Positions 7,731 to 16,407 of a stretch of 64,000 nucleotides of DNA are shown in pieces (position 1 is the first letter of the stretch; each line of letters begins with the position of its first letter). The translations under genes were made by a program, and so were the position numbers. This DNA comes from Ochrobactrum vermis (GTDB lineage: Bacteria; Pseudomonadota; Alphaproteobacteria; Rhizobiales; Rhizobiaceae). The DNA lies in NCBI RefSeq assembly GCF_002975205.1, contig NZ_PCOC01000001.1:1736001-1800000 (forward strand), in the 5' to 3' direction. Under the pieces are notes generated by a model. The model searched no databases. It was given only the letters and a program-made list of their open reading frames with translations, and was not told the DNA's origin.

Positions 7731-9554
7731 TCAGACGAGCGCGCGGCCCTTTGCATCGATGGCGTTAGCGACGGCTTCGTCCGTAGCTTCATCGGGCAAC
7801 AGCATTTCGTTATGTGCCTTGCCCGAGGGGATCATCGGGAAGCAGTTGGCGAGATTTGCCACGCGGCAATCGAAGATCACCGGCTTGTCGATGTCGATCA
7901 TCTCCTGAATGGCGTCATCGAGTTTACCAGGCTTGTCGCAGCGGATCCCGTGCGCGCCATAGGCTTCCGCCAGCTTCACGAAATCCGGCATTGCCTCGGT
8001 ATAGGAGTGCGACAGGCGGTTGCCATGCAAAAGCTGCTGCCACTGGCGCACCATGCCCATGTACTGGTTGTTCAGGATGAAGATCTTGATCGGTGCATTA
8101 TGTTGAATTGCAGCAGACATTTCCTGAATACACATCTGGATCGAGGCATCCCCTGCAATATCGATAACCAGTGCGTCAGGATGCGCGATCTGCACACCGA
8201 GTGCTGCTGGGAGGCCGTATCCCATGGTGCCCAGACCACCCGAGGTCAACCAGCGATTTGGTTCCTCGAAGCCGTAGAACTGCGCAGCCCACATCTGGTG
8301 CTGACCAACTTCCGTGGTGATGTAGGTCTTCCGATCCTTGGTCAGTTCATAGAGCCGCTGAATTGCATATTGCGGCATGATGACGTCTTTATTCGGCGCA
8401 TAGGCAAGTGAGTTGCGAGAGCGCCAGCGATCGATCTGCTGCCACCAGGCACCGATTGCCTGCTTTTCCGGCTTCTTATCAGAGGCACGGACCTGCCGAA
8501 CAATGTCTTCCAAAACATGGGCTACATCACCAATGATCGGAACATCGACGCGAACGCTCTTATTGATCGAAGATGGATCGATATCGATATGGATTTTCTT
8601 CGAGTTCGGAGAAAATGCGTTGAGGCGTCCGGTGATACGGTCATCGAAACGCGCGCCGACGCACAACATGACATCGCAATCATGCATGGTCATGTTGGCT
8701 TCGTAGGTGCCATGCATACCGAGCATGCCAAGCCAGTTCTTGCCGGACGCCGGATAAGCGCCCAACCCCATCAGCGTGGACGTGATCGGGAAATTGCTGA
8801 TCTCGACCAGCTCGCGCAGCAGACGGGAAGCTGCAGGGCCGGAATTGATCACGCCGCCGCCAGAATAGATGACGGGCTTCTTTGCATTGACGAGCAGACG
8901 TACAGCTTCGGAAATTGCCTGTGCATTGCCGTCGAGAACCGGACGGTAGCTGGTGCGCGGCGCAGTCTCCGGTGGCGTATAAATGCCCTTGGCGAACTGA
9001 ATATCCTTCGGAATATCGACCACGACGGGACCGGGGCGACCGGTGGAGGCGACATGAAAGGCTTCGTGCAATATGCGCGCCAGATCGTTGACGTCCTTTA
9101 CCAACCAGTTGTGCTTGGTGCAGGGGCGCGTGATACCGATAGTATCGCATTCCTGAAATGCATCAGAGCCGATCAGCGTCGTCGGAACCTGACCGGAAAT
9201 GCAAACCAGTGGAATGGAATCCATCAGGGCATCCTGAAGCGGGGTAACCGCATTGGTAGCACCCGGACCGGACGTAACAAGCATCACGCCGACCTTGCCG
9301 GTCGACCGCGCATAGCCTTCCGCCGCATGTCCAGCGCCCTGCTCATGACGGACCAGGACATGCTGAACCTTATCCTGCTGGAAAAGCTCGTCGTAGATCG
9401 GAAGCACAGCACCGCCGGGATAGCCGAAAATGCTTTCCACGCCCTGATCGATCAAAGCCTGAATGACCATCTCGGCACCGGTCATTTCACGTGGATTGCT
9501 TGCTTCCTGCGTTTCTGCGGCATTTGCATCCGCCTCGTGTTTACCTGCAGTCAT
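7731..9554 (-). CDS. ilvI: Acetolactate synthase large (catalytic) subunit
   Basis: A 607-residue ThDP-dependent enzyme making 2-acetolactate or 2-aceto-2-hydroxybutyrate, the first common step to valine, leucine and isoleucine. It has the N-terminal ThDP-binding Glu region VRHEQGAGHAAEGYAR, a middle domain (about 220-360) and the C-terminal ThDP signature GDASIQMCIQEMSAA followed by ILNNQYMGMVRQWQ. A polar tail of about 20 residues precedes MTGAEMVIQALIDQGV. The symbol ilvB is also used for this gene. Expression is probably controlled by the leader-peptide attenuator at 9595-9707. Confidence 0.95.
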   Translation of the reverse strand: MTAGKHEADANAAETQEASNPREMTGAEMVIQALIDQGVESIFGYPGGAVLPIYDELFQQDKVQHVLVRHEQGAGHAAEGYARSTGKVGVMLVTSGPGATNAVTPLQDALMDSIPLVCISGQVPTTLIGSDAFQECDTIGITRPCTKHNWLVKDVNDLARILHEAFHVASTGRPGPVVVDIPKDIQFAKGIYTPPETAPRTSYRPVLDGNAQAISEAVRLLVNAKKPVIYSGGGVINSGPAASRLLRELVEISNFPITSTLMGLGAYPASGKNWLGMLGMHGTYEANMTMHDCDVMLCVGARFDDRITGRLNAFSPNSKKIHIDIDPSSINKSVRVDVPIIGDVAHVLEDIVRQVRASDKKPEKQAIGAWWQQIDRWRSRNSLAYAPNKDVIMPQYAIQRLYELTKDRKTYITTEVGQHQMWAAQFYGFEEPNRWLTSGGLGTMGYGLPAALGVQIAHPDALVIDIAGDASIQMCIQEMSAAIQHNAPIKIFILNNQYMGMVRQWQQLLHGNRLSHSYTEAMPDFVKLAEAYGAHGIRCDKPGKLDDAIQEMIDIDKPVIFDCRVANLANCFPMIPSGKAHNEMLLPDEATDEAVANAIDAKGRALV

Positions 9555-9594
9555 TGTTCTCTTCCCGTCGTCTGCACTTCATTTCTGATTTGGA

Positions 9595-9707
9595 TAATAA
9601 AAAAGGCCCCCGAGGGAGCCTGTCTTTCGCGCATGGGAGCTTTCGCCGGATGGTTACACCATCCTGCCCATGCGCGCCCGTACCACAAGAATAATAATCG
9701 TGTTCAT
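9595..9707 (-). promoter_or_regulatory. ilvIH attenuator (leader peptide, competing hairpins, terminator)
   Basis: Minus-strand order: a leader ORF (9707-9654); a long hairpin whose arms are 9676-9667 and 9637-9628 (10-bp perfect outer stem, CGCGCATGGG with its complement) plus an inner 7-bp stem around the leader stop; then a terminator hairpin at 9621-9604 followed by a T run (9603-9595). This is the classic arrangement for translation-coupled attenuation: stalling on scarce Ile, Leu or Val tRNAs would break the first hairpin and change downstream folding. The exact antiterminator pairing was not worked out. Confidence 0.8.
9654..9707 (-). CDS. ilv leader peptide (17 residues)
   Basis: ATG at 9707 reads MNTIIILVVRARMGRMV and stops with TAA at 9656-9654. 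Three consecutive Ile, one Leu and two Val codons in the first nine positions are the hallmark of a branched-chain amino acid attenuator peptide. There is no clear ribosome-binding site, and the predicted promoter would start the RNA only a few bases upstream, so the message may be leaderless or nearly so. Confidence 0.8.
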   Translation of the reverse strand: MNTIIILVVRARMGRMV

Positions 9708-9714
9708 GGGGCGG

Positions 9715-9743
9715 ACACTAATAGCCGGATTTGGCATCGTCAA
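9715..9743 (-). promoter_or_regulatory. Candidate promoter of the ilv leader and ilvIH
   Basis: TTGACG (9743-9738) and TAGTGT (9720-9715) on the minus strand are 17 bases apart. The -10 is only a partial match. Transcription would begin at about 9710-9708, next to the leader ATG at 9707. Confidence 0.45.
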
Positions 9744-9868
9744 CGCATAAATACGTCGCCTGCGATATTTTCTTAGGCTCATCCGCCTCAAACGATAACT
9801 TTATTTCAACGGAAGCTTCTTATTCTGGTGCGAAACCTCTTGTTGAAAGTCGGGGCAGAGTTGGCGAC

Positions 9869-11749
9869 ATGAGCGAAATCGGGGACAGTTCTGACGCGCG
9901 AGGACAAGGCGAATATGTTCACCGCAACCGCACGGAAGGCTATGTCATCCAGTGCGATGGCGAAGGTGCCATCGTCTCGGCACTGTCAGGTCCTTCTTCG
10001 GCGGCATCCGATGATTATTGGGCCGTAGGCCAGCTCATATCCATTCAGGCAGGCGACAATCGCGTCGTCGGCCTCATCCGCAACGTGCTTGTTCCTGGGG
10101 ATGTCTGGATACGTGGAGGTGACAACACCCTCCATGTCCATATCGAGTTTCTGGGCGAAGTTCGGGTACAGCCGAACGGACAGACCACATTCAATGGTGG
10201 CATTTCGCAGTTCCCCCATCCCGGCGCTATTGCTCACCGTATCCGGGCTACCGATCTCGCGACCATTTATGCACAGGCCGACCATAGCAGCGTTTCAATC
10301 GGGACGCTGACACAGGATGCAACGGTTCCTGCTTATATTTCGGTCGATGACCTTATCTCCCGACATTTCGCCATCGTCGGCACAACGGGTGTCGGCAAAT
10401 CGAGCGCCGTCATGCTGCTCCTACGCCGCATCGTCGCCGAAAAAACCAATCTGCGTGTGCTCATTCTCGATCCACACAATGAGTTTGCAAGCGCATTTCC
10501 CGATTTGGCAGTAGCTGTCGATCAGACAAATATCGAGCTGCCATTCTGGATGCTGCGGCTTGATGAATTTGCAGATGTGATCTTTCGCGGTCGTACGCCG
10601 GACCCGATGGAGCTCGATATACTGCGCGATCTGGTCCAGCTTGCCCGCGAGAAAATGCACGACATCGAAACGGCGGCCACGAAGACATTGCGGCGGCAAT
10701 TGGCCGATCGTCAGAGCGTCAGCGCGGACACGCCCGTCTCCTATCGCTTGGCTGACCTGATAGCCCTCATCGACGAGCGCATGGGGCTTCTCGACAGCAA
10801 AGCGGAGCGTCCCTATCTGCGCAGCCTCAAGGCTCGACTGGAATCGATCTCGTCCGATCCCCGCTTTCGCTTCATGTTCGCCGTCACTGGTGGCTCTGAA
10901 ACAATGCGGCAAGCTATTGGCCGCATTTTCCGCATTCCGCAAAACGGAAAACCGATCTGCACATTCCAGCTTGCAGGATTGCCATCCGAGGTTGTCAACG
11001 CGGTTGCCTCGGTCTTGTGTCGCCTAGCATTCGATATAGCTCTTTCGAGCGAGGGCAATCTGCAGACACTCGTAATCTGCGAGGAAGCTCATCGCTATAT
11101 TCCGACCGACCGCGATGCCGGTTTCTGGCCGACAAGACAAGCCATCGCGCGAATTGCCAAAGAAGGCCGAAAATACGGCTCCTATCTTGGGGTCATCAGC
11201 CAGCGTCCCGGCGAGCTTGACCCGACAATTCTGTCCCAGTGCAATTCGATTTTTGCAATGCGGCTCGGCAACGAACGTGATCAGGAAATTATCAGGGGCG
11301 CCATTCGCGGGGGTGCGCAAAGCATGGCAGGTTTCCTGTCATCAATCGCTAATCGCGAGGCCATAGCGTTTGGCGAAGCCTTCTCGACACCGATGCGCCT
11401 TACATTCGAAACCATCCCGCCTCATCAGCTTCCAGGGCGCAGCAAGAGCGAAAGCGCTCTTTCCAGCTGGCGCAGTGACGACAAAATATCGCTCGACCGT
11501 ATCGTCGAAAAACTGCGTGCTTTTGAAAGCAGTTCCCAGCCAGAACCAATGGATCAGCTCGTAGATGAGAATAATCTGTGGGGCAGCCCGGTCTCTACCA
11601 ACCACCGTGACCATGCGCCGGCGGATGATACTTTGCCTCGCTCGTCTGCTTCGCTGAAACCACAAACATCACTTAGCCTCGACACGAAACAAAGCATCGA
11701 GAAGATGGGCGAACTCGTACGTAGTTTTCGCAAGGACCGCGAGCGCTAG
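9869..11749 (+). CDS. HerA-like ATPase / DUF87 family ATP-binding protein
   Basis: A 626-residue protein with the HerA/FtsK-type ring ATPase layout: an N-terminal beta-barrel (HAS-barrel-like) region, Walker A GTTGVGKSSAVML, a central helical insert and Walker B LVICEEAHRYIP, then the SQRPGELD arginine-finger region and a polar C-terminal tail. HerA proteins are DNA translocases that usually pair with the nuclease NurA; no nuclease gene is adjacent. The frame is open further up to a TTG at 9731, but that start would lie inside the ilv promoter, so the first ATG (9869) is preferred. The stop codon lies inside a palindromic repeat. Confidence 0.82.
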   Translation: MSEIGDSSDARGQGEYVHRNRTEGYVIQCDGEGAIVSALSGPSSAASDDYWAVGQLISIQAGDNRVVGLIRNVLVPGDVWIRGGDNTLHVHIEFLGEVRVQPNGQTTFNGGISQFPHPGAIAHRIRATDLATIYAQADHSSVSIGTLTQDATVPAYISVDDLISRHFAIVGTTGVGKSSAVMLLLRRIVAEKTNLRVLILDPHNEFASAFPDLAVAVDQTNIELPFWMLRLDEFADVIFRGRTPDPMELDILRDLVQLAREKMHDIETAATKTLRRQLADRQSVSADTPVSYRLADLIALIDERMGLLDSKAERPYLRSLKARLESISSDPRFRFMFAVTGGSETMRQAIGRIFRIPQNGKPICTFQLAGLPSEVVNAVASVLCRLAFDIALSSEGNLQTLVICEEAHRYIPTDRDAGFWPTRQAIARIAKEGRKYGSYLGVISQRPGELDPTILSQCNSIFAMRLGNERDQEIIRGAIRGGAQSMAGFLSSIANREAIAFGEAFSTPMRLTFETIPPHQLPGRSKSESALSSWRSDDKISLDRIVEKLRAFESSSQPEPMDQLVDENNLWGSPVSTNHRDHAPADDTLPRSSASLKPQTSLSLDTKQSIEKMGELVRSFRKDRER

Positions 11750-11799
11750 AGCGCATTTTATCCAGAAACTGTTTCACACTTTTCCAGATGCGCTCTAGC
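11745..11799. repeat. Palindromic intergenic repeat, copy A (also a possible bidirectional terminator)
   Basis: A long inverted repeat with 11-bp arms (around CTAGAGCGCA at 11746-11755 and its complement at 11789-11798) encloses a core with AAACTGTTTCACACTTTTCC. The left arm contains the TAG stop of the HerA-like gene. The core matches copies at 36935, 38896, 40620 and 49678. Confidence 0.75.
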
Positions 11800-11828
11800 C
11801 GGTGCAGCTCATTCAAAAATAAGCAGCT

Positions 11829-12620
11829 TCAGGCACAGACGCGATTTCGCCCCATGTTCTTCGCAGCATAGAGCATCTTATCGGCGCGACGATAGAGGTC
11901 TTTCGATGTCTCCCGCCGGTCCCATATCGCAAGACCTATACTGACGGTGACGCCAAGCTTTTCATCACCAAGGTCGATTTCGAGCGTCGATATGGCTTTG
12001 CGGACACGATTGGCGAGCTTAATCATTAATTCTGCGTCCATGTTCGGCGCAAGAACTGCAAACTCCTCACCGCCAAGCCGGGCTACAACATCATGATAGC
12101 GCGTGTAGTCCTTGAGACACCGCGCCACCTCTTGCAGCACGATGTCGCCAATGTCGTGCCCATAGGTATCGTTGACGGCCTTGAAGTGATCGAGATCGAT
12201 AATCATCAACCCGACAGGCCGCTGGATACGGTCAAACTGGACCAGATACTCCTTCAGCGCCTCATCGAAATAGCGCCTGTTCTGCATGCCGGTCAGGCTG
12301 TCAGTCAGTGCGGCATGTTCGAGGGTCTGCGATCGTTCGGAAAGATCCTGCGTGATGACCTGCAGCTTGCCGCGGTCCAGCGCATCGGTTCGTATCTGAG
12401 GGTAGATCAAAAACAGCCCGCACGCGATGGTCGCAATCAACACCCAGATCGTGACATAGCTCCACTGATCAAGCTTCGAAACCAGTTCAGAAGCGCTCAC
12501 GTCAAGTGGCAAGGTCTGCAATTGTCCGATGTCGACACGAGCTTGGTAAAGTAACAGCCCAATACCGAACATCAGAACAATCAGAATAAAAAATGCCCGC
12601 TCCGATTTATGAAACCGCAT
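11829..12620 (-). CDS. Membrane-anchored GGDEF diguanylate cyclase
   Basis: A 263-residue protein with two N-terminal transmembrane helices (about 9-26 and 55-73) enclosing a short periplasmic loop of about 28 residues, then a single GGDEF domain (about 100-263). The catalytic loop is GGEEF at 183-187, an active form, and the inhibitory I-site RxxD is R174-YHD177, exactly five residues before it. It should therefore make cyclic di-GMP from two GTP with product inhibition. The C-terminal signature YRRADKMLYAAKNMGRNRV is intact. No PAS, GAF or EAL domain is present. It is read alone on the minus strand, 41 bases past the miaA end. Confidence 0.92.
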   Translation of the reverse strand: MRFHKSERAFFILIVLMFGIGLLLYQARVDIGQLQTLPLDVSASELVSKLDQWSYVTIWVLIATIACGLFLIYPQIRTDALDRGKLQVITQDLSERSQTLEHAALTDSLTGMQNRRYFDEALKEYLVQFDRIQRPVGLMIIDLDHFKAVNDTYGHDIGDIVLQEVARCLKDYTRYHDVVARLGGEEFAVLAPNMDAELMIKLANRVRKAISTLEIDLGDEKLGVTVSIGLAIWDRRETSKDLYRRADKMLYAAKNMGRNRVCA

Positions 12621-12661
12621 AGTCCGTGCCCGCCTCTCCTGTTTGAGAGAGTGCCAGCGAG

Positions 12662-13588
12662 TTATTTCAGTGTCGTTAATTGAGCGAATGCATCATCAGA
12701 ATTTGCGTGTACCATCCAGCGATCATCAAGCTGGTTTCGAAACCAGGTCGACTGACGCTTTGCATATTGTCGCGTGGCGATGACTGAACGTTCAATCGCT
12801 TCTTCCCGTGACATCGAACCTTGCAGAAAAGCTGTGATTTCACGCACGCCGATGGCTTTCATCGCAGGCAAGGCCGGATCGAGATCAAGCGCCAGCAACG
12901 CCTTGACCTCATCGATCGCGCCATTGTCCCACATCAGCGCAAATCGCCTTGCAATTCGTTCGGCAAGCCATGTCCGGTCCGGCAACAGCACGATTTTGCG
13001 TGCGCTATCGTCATCCACCAGCGCCCGCCCTTTCGTCCGCTGCCACGCAAGTAGCGACTTTCCAGTGGCTTCAAACACTTCCAGCGCCCGAACGATACGT
13101 TGACGGTCGAAGGGTTTGAGGGTTGCGGCCATATCCGGATCACGTTCACGAAGTATCCGGTGAAGAAGCTCCGGACCATCTGCCTCCATTCGGCCTCGCC
13201 AATAGGCGCGAGTATCGACCGGCACCCCCGGCATTTGTGACAGTCCGCCCAGCAGCGCCCTGAAATAGAGCCCAGTGCCACCAACAAAAATTGGCGTTCG
13301 GTTCTTCGTTGCAGGTTGCGACAACAGGTCGGTGACATCATCCAGCCATCGTCCGGTTGAATAGGATATCGACGGCGCGACATGTCCGTAGAGATGATGC
13401 TCTGCCGAAGCGAGATCGGCTTTGCCGGGCCGGGCAGTCAGAAGATCAAGAACATCATAAACCTGCATGGAATCGGTGTTTACAATGAAGCCGCCGGTCT
13501 CTTGAGCCATACGAATGGCAAGTGCCGACTTGCCGCTGGCCGTTGGGCCAGCTATCAGGATTGCATTCGTGACCGCATCCTCACTCAT
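12662..13588 (-). CDS. miaA: tRNA dimethylallyltransferase MiaA
   Basis: A 308-residue enzyme that adds a dimethylallyl group to N6 of A37 in tRNAs reading codons that start with U. P-loop GPTASGKS is at 14-21, the substrate-binding DSMQVY at 39-44, then [12 protein letters not shown] and [11 protein letters not shown], and near the C-terminus [14 protein letters not shown], which contacts the tRNA. Length and motif order are normal. The start ATG at 13588 is only 17 bases from the serB ATG on the other strand, so promoters of both genes must reach into the coding sequence of the neighbour. Confidence 0.95.
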   Translation of the reverse strand: MSEDAVTNAILIAGPTASGKSALAIRMAQETGGFIVNTDSMQVYDVLDLLTARPGKADLASAEHHLYGHVAPSISYSTGRWLDDVTDLLSQPATKNRTPIFVGGTGLYFRALLGGLSQMPGVPVDTRAYWRGRMEADGPELLHRILRERDPDMAATLKPFDRQRIVRALEVFEATGKSLLAWQRTKGRALVDDDSARKIVLLPDRTWLAERIARRFALMWDNGAIDEVKALLALDLDPALPAMKAIGVREITAFLQGSMSREEAIERSVIATRQYAKRQSTWFRNQLDDRWMVHANSDDAFAQLTTLK

Positions 13589-13605
13589 CGCCGGAATTGC
13601 TCTCC

Positions 13606-14505
13606 ATGTCCCACCAGGTTTCTCTCGTCGCTACTTTGATCGCCAATCCGGCCAAGGCCTCGCTTGTATCAACGCTCGGGATTAAAGCCTCAGCGGCAGT
13701 GAATGCAACTGGACTTTATTGGCTGGCCGACGACATTGCCTGCGACATTGCGCTACCGTCGGGGATTGGCAGTGAAGAAGCCGAAACCCTGCTGCGTCGT
13801 TCAATCGACGGCGCTCCAATTGATGTGGTGGTGCAGGAACAGGAGCGTCGACGCAAGAAAATTCTGATTGCCGACATGGATTCCACGATGATCCAGCAGG
13901 AGTGCATCGACGAACTGGCAGAAGAAGCAGGTCTGCGCGAGCATGTGGCTGCAATCACCGCACGCGCCATGAACGGCGAGATCGAGTTCGAACCGGCTTT
14001 GCGTGAACGGGTGGCCCTGTTGAAAGGTCTGCCACTCAACGTAATTGACAAGGTCATTTCTACCCGCATCACATTAATGCCAGGCGGACCGGAGCTCGTT
14101 CGCACCATGCGTAAACATGGCGCTTACACCGCACTGGTATCCGGCGGCTTTACATCGTTTACTCGGCGCATCGCCGAGATGATCGGTTTCAACGAAGAGC
14201 GCGCAAACAAGTTGATCGATGATGGTCTGCATCTGACCGGTCTGGTCACGGAACCAATTCTTGGTCGGGAAGCCAAGGTCGAGAAGCTCTTGGAAATCGC
14301 CGAACGCCTTGGCCTTACGTCGGACGATGCAATTGCAGTAGGCGACGGGGCAAACGATCTCGGCATGATTCAACTCGCGGGAACCGGCGTTGCACTTCAT
14401 GCAAAGCCAGCCGTGGCCGCACAGGCGCGAATGCGTGTTGACCATGGCGACTTGACCGCTCTCCTGTATATTCAGGGCTACCGAAAGACGGACTTCGTTC
14501 AATGA
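13606..14505 (+). CDS. serB: Phosphoserine phosphatase SerB
   Basis: A 299-residue HAD-superfamily phosphatase, the last step of serine synthesis from 3-phosphoglycerate. The nucleophile motif is DMDST at 90-94 (D90 nucleophile, D92 acid/base), motif [13 protein letters not shown], then the metal motif [12 protein letters not shown]. An N-terminal regulatory region of about 80 residues precedes the catalytic domain, as in other proteobacterial SerB. A TTG three codons upstream (13597) is open, but the ATG is preferred. The stop overlaps the start of the GNAT gene by four bases (ATGA), so they are translationally coupled. Confidence 0.94.
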   Translation: MSHQVSLVATLIANPAKASLVSTLGIKASAAVNATGLYWLADDIACDIALPSGIGSEEAETLLRRSIDGAPIDVVVQEQERRRKKILIADMDSTMIQQECIDELAEEAGLREHVAAITARAMNGEIEFEPALRERVALLKGLPLNVIDKVISTRITLMPGGPELVRTMRKHGAYTALVSGGFTSFTRRIAEMIGFNEERANKLIDDGLHLTGLVTEPILGREAKVEKLLEIAERLGLTSDDAIAVGDGANDLGMIQLAGTGVALHAKPAVAAQARMRVDHGDLTALLYIQGYRKTDFVQ

Positions 14506-15044
14506 TCATTCTGGAAACGCCGCGCCTCGTCATCCGCAACTGGGAGGATCGTGACCGCGATCTGTTCCACGTCATCAATTCCGATGAAGAGGTGATGCGT
14601 TTCTTTCCCTTTCGCAGAGACCGCTCGCAGTCAGACGAATTGTTCGACGTCGTTCAGAAGATGATTTCTGAAACGGGCCTCGGTTTCTATGCGCTTGAAG
14701 AAAAAGAAAGCGGTCAGTGCATCGGCTTTGCAGGCCTCGCCCGAACCGACCTCGAGCCTCATTTACCGGACGGCACCGTAGAAATCGGCTGGCGACTGGC
14801 AACACCTTTCTGGGGCAAGGGCTATGTAACCGAAGCAGGCAAAGCGCTGCTGGAATATGCTTTCGATACGCTGGGCCTCACCGAGATCGTTTCCTTCGCT
14901 GTTCATAATAACGACCGGTCTACAGCCGTCATGCAGCGTATCGGCATGACCCGGGATAGAGCGAGCGATTTCGATCATCCGCGCGTACCGGATGACGCTC
15001 CACATCTGAAACACCACACGGTCTATCGCATTCAGGCGGCCTGA
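14502..15044 (+). CDS. GNAT family N-acetyltransferase (RimJ/RimL type)
   Basis: A 180-residue enzyme with the layout of the RimJ/RimL-like acetyltransferases: TPRLVIRNWEDRDRD at the N-terminus, EIGWRLATPFWGKGYVTEAG as the acetyl-CoA pyrophosphate loop, and VHNNDRSTAVMQRIGM near the C-terminus. The substrate is not known; small molecules or protein N-termini are both possible. It starts within the serB stop (ATGA) and so is expressed with serB. Its last 13 bases overlap the end of the convergent flavoprotein gene. Confidence 0.85.
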   Translation: MIILETPRLVIRNWEDRDRDLFHVINSDEEVMRFFPFRRDRSQSDELFDVVQKMISETGLGFYALEEKESGQCIGFAGLARTDLEPHLPDGTVEIGWRLATPFWGKGYVTEAGKALLEYAFDTLGLTEIVSFAVHNNDRSTAVMQRIGMTRDRASDFDHPRVPDDAPHLKHHTVYRIQAA

Positions 15045-16210
15045 CCGGCCACCCAGCCGGAAGACCAGGCCCACTGGAAATTATAGCCGCCCAGCCAACC
15101 GGTTACATCAACCACCTCGCCGATGAAAAACAGGCCCGGAACAGATTTGGTTTCCATGGTTTTGGAATCGAGATCGCGCGTGTCGACGCCTCCGAGTGTA
15201 ACCTCGGCCGTGCGATAACCTTCCGAACCGGCGGGCTTTATGCGCCAGTCATTTATCGCAACCTCGACACGACGAAACATCTTGTCGGGCATATCCGCCA
15301 GATGGCCTGTCGCGCCCATATCCTCGGCTATGGTCTGCGCAAGCTTCCGCGGGAGATAAATAGCCAATGCTGTTTGCAATGCCTGCTTGCCGTTTTGTTT
15401 GCGCTGCTCCCGCAGCGCCTCGAAAATATCCATATCCGGCAGCATCGCAATACGGATTTCTTCACCTTCCCGCCAGTAGGAAGATATCTGCAGGATCGAA
15501 GGTCCGCTGATGCCACGATGCGTAAAAAGCATTGCCTCAGAAAATTTCGTTTTGCCGCAGGCGACAACAGCATCGACGGCAACACCGGCCAACGGCTTCA
15601 GCCGTTCCAGTGTATTAGGTTCAAACGTCAGCGGCACGAGCGCCGGTCGTGTTTCGACAATCCGCAATCCGAACTGTGTCGCGATATCATAACCGAAGCC
15701 CGTTGCCCCCATTTTGGGGATCGACTTCCCTCCGCACGCCATCACCAGTGAACGACAGCGCACAGGACCATCCGACAACTGGAGAGAAAAACCGTGTGCG
15801 GATTTCTCGACTGAACTAACGCTGCAGCCAAGCTTCAGCCGCGCACCATAGCGTTTCATTTCCCCCAGCAGCATTTCGATTATCTGCAATGCCGAACCAT
15901 CACAGAAGAGCTGGCCGAGTGTCTTTTCGTGATAGGCAATGCGGTGGCGCTCAACGAGCGCGATGAAATCGCGTTGCGTATAGCGGCTCAGAGCGGAAAT
16001 GCAGAAATGCGGGTTCTGCGAGAGATAGTTCTTCGGGCTTGCATGAAAATTAGTGAAGTTGCAGCGACCACCACCCGATATGCGGATCTTCTCACCGGCT
16101 GATTTTGCATGGTCCAGGACCAGCACAGAACGCCCGCGTTTGGCGGCCTCGATGGCGCACATCATGCCCGCTGCACCGGCGCCTATGACCACGATATCGA
16201 CTGTTTCCAA
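15032..16210 (-). CDS. BaiN/HI0933-family NAD(P)/FAD-dependent oxidoreductase
   Basis: A 392-residue flavoprotein of the HI0933/YhiN group (TIGR00275). The FAD dinucleotide-binding motif is at the N-terminus, VVIGAGAAGMMCAIEA (7-22), followed by SGGGRCNFTN, and the C-terminus holds GLFFIGEVVDVTGWLGGYNFQ, also family-specific. Physiological substrates are unknown for most members; BaiN in bile acid bacteria is one characterised relative. The start used here is TTG (16210) with AAGGTG just upstream; no ATG precedes the FAD motif. It is separated from degP by 197 bases holding the degP terminator. Confidence 0.88.
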   Translation of the reverse strand: METVDIVVIGAGAAGMMCAIEAAKRGRSVLVLDHAKSAGEKIRISGGGRCNFTNFHASPKNYLSQNPHFCISALSRYTQRDFIALVERHRIAYHEKTLGQLFCDGSALQIIEMLLGEMKRYGARLKLGCSVSSVEKSAHGFSLQLSDGPVRCRSLVMACGGKSIPKMGATGFGYDIATQFGLRIVETRPALVPLTFEPNTLERLKPLAGVAVDAVVACGKTKFSEAMLFTHRGISGPSILQISSYWREGEEIRIAMLPDMDIFEALREQRKQNGKQALQTALAIYLPRKLAQTIAEDMGATGHLADMPDKMFRRVEVAINDWRIKPAGSEGYRTAEVTLGGVDTRDLDSKTMETKSVPGLFFIGEVVDVTGWLGGYNFQWAWSSGWVAGQAA

Positions 16211-16346
16211 ATCACCTTACTCCGAATGGCGCCGGTCAATAGCACACCGGAGGCGAATGAAACAGAAGGCTCTGCCATTTCGTACGGCATATGAAGGGTC
16301 ACTCGAATCTCTTTGCACGGTTCCAGCGCCAAGTGATTAAAACCGC

Positions 16347-16383
16347 AAAACAAAACGGCATTGCAGATTTCTCCGCAATGCCG
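16347..16383 (-). terminator. Rho-independent terminator after degP
   Basis: A perfect 9-bp stem, CGGCATTGC (16356-16364) with its complement (16375-16383), has a ten-base loop and on the minus strand is followed by TTTTGTTTT. It closes the thyA-folA-hflKC-degP run 24 bases past the degP stop. Confidence 0.82.
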
Positions 16384-16407
16384 CTTCGACAGCAGGTTAA
16401 TGAAGGA

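Noticed and set aside
8517..9776. A 419-codon plus-strand frame over ilvI and its leader
   Set aside because: Antisense to a clear acetolactate synthase gene and the attenuator; high-GC shadow.
9731..9868. Longer start (TTG) for the HerA-like gene
   Set aside because: It would lie inside the ilv promoter and gives an N-terminus without family similarity; ATG at 9869 is preferred.
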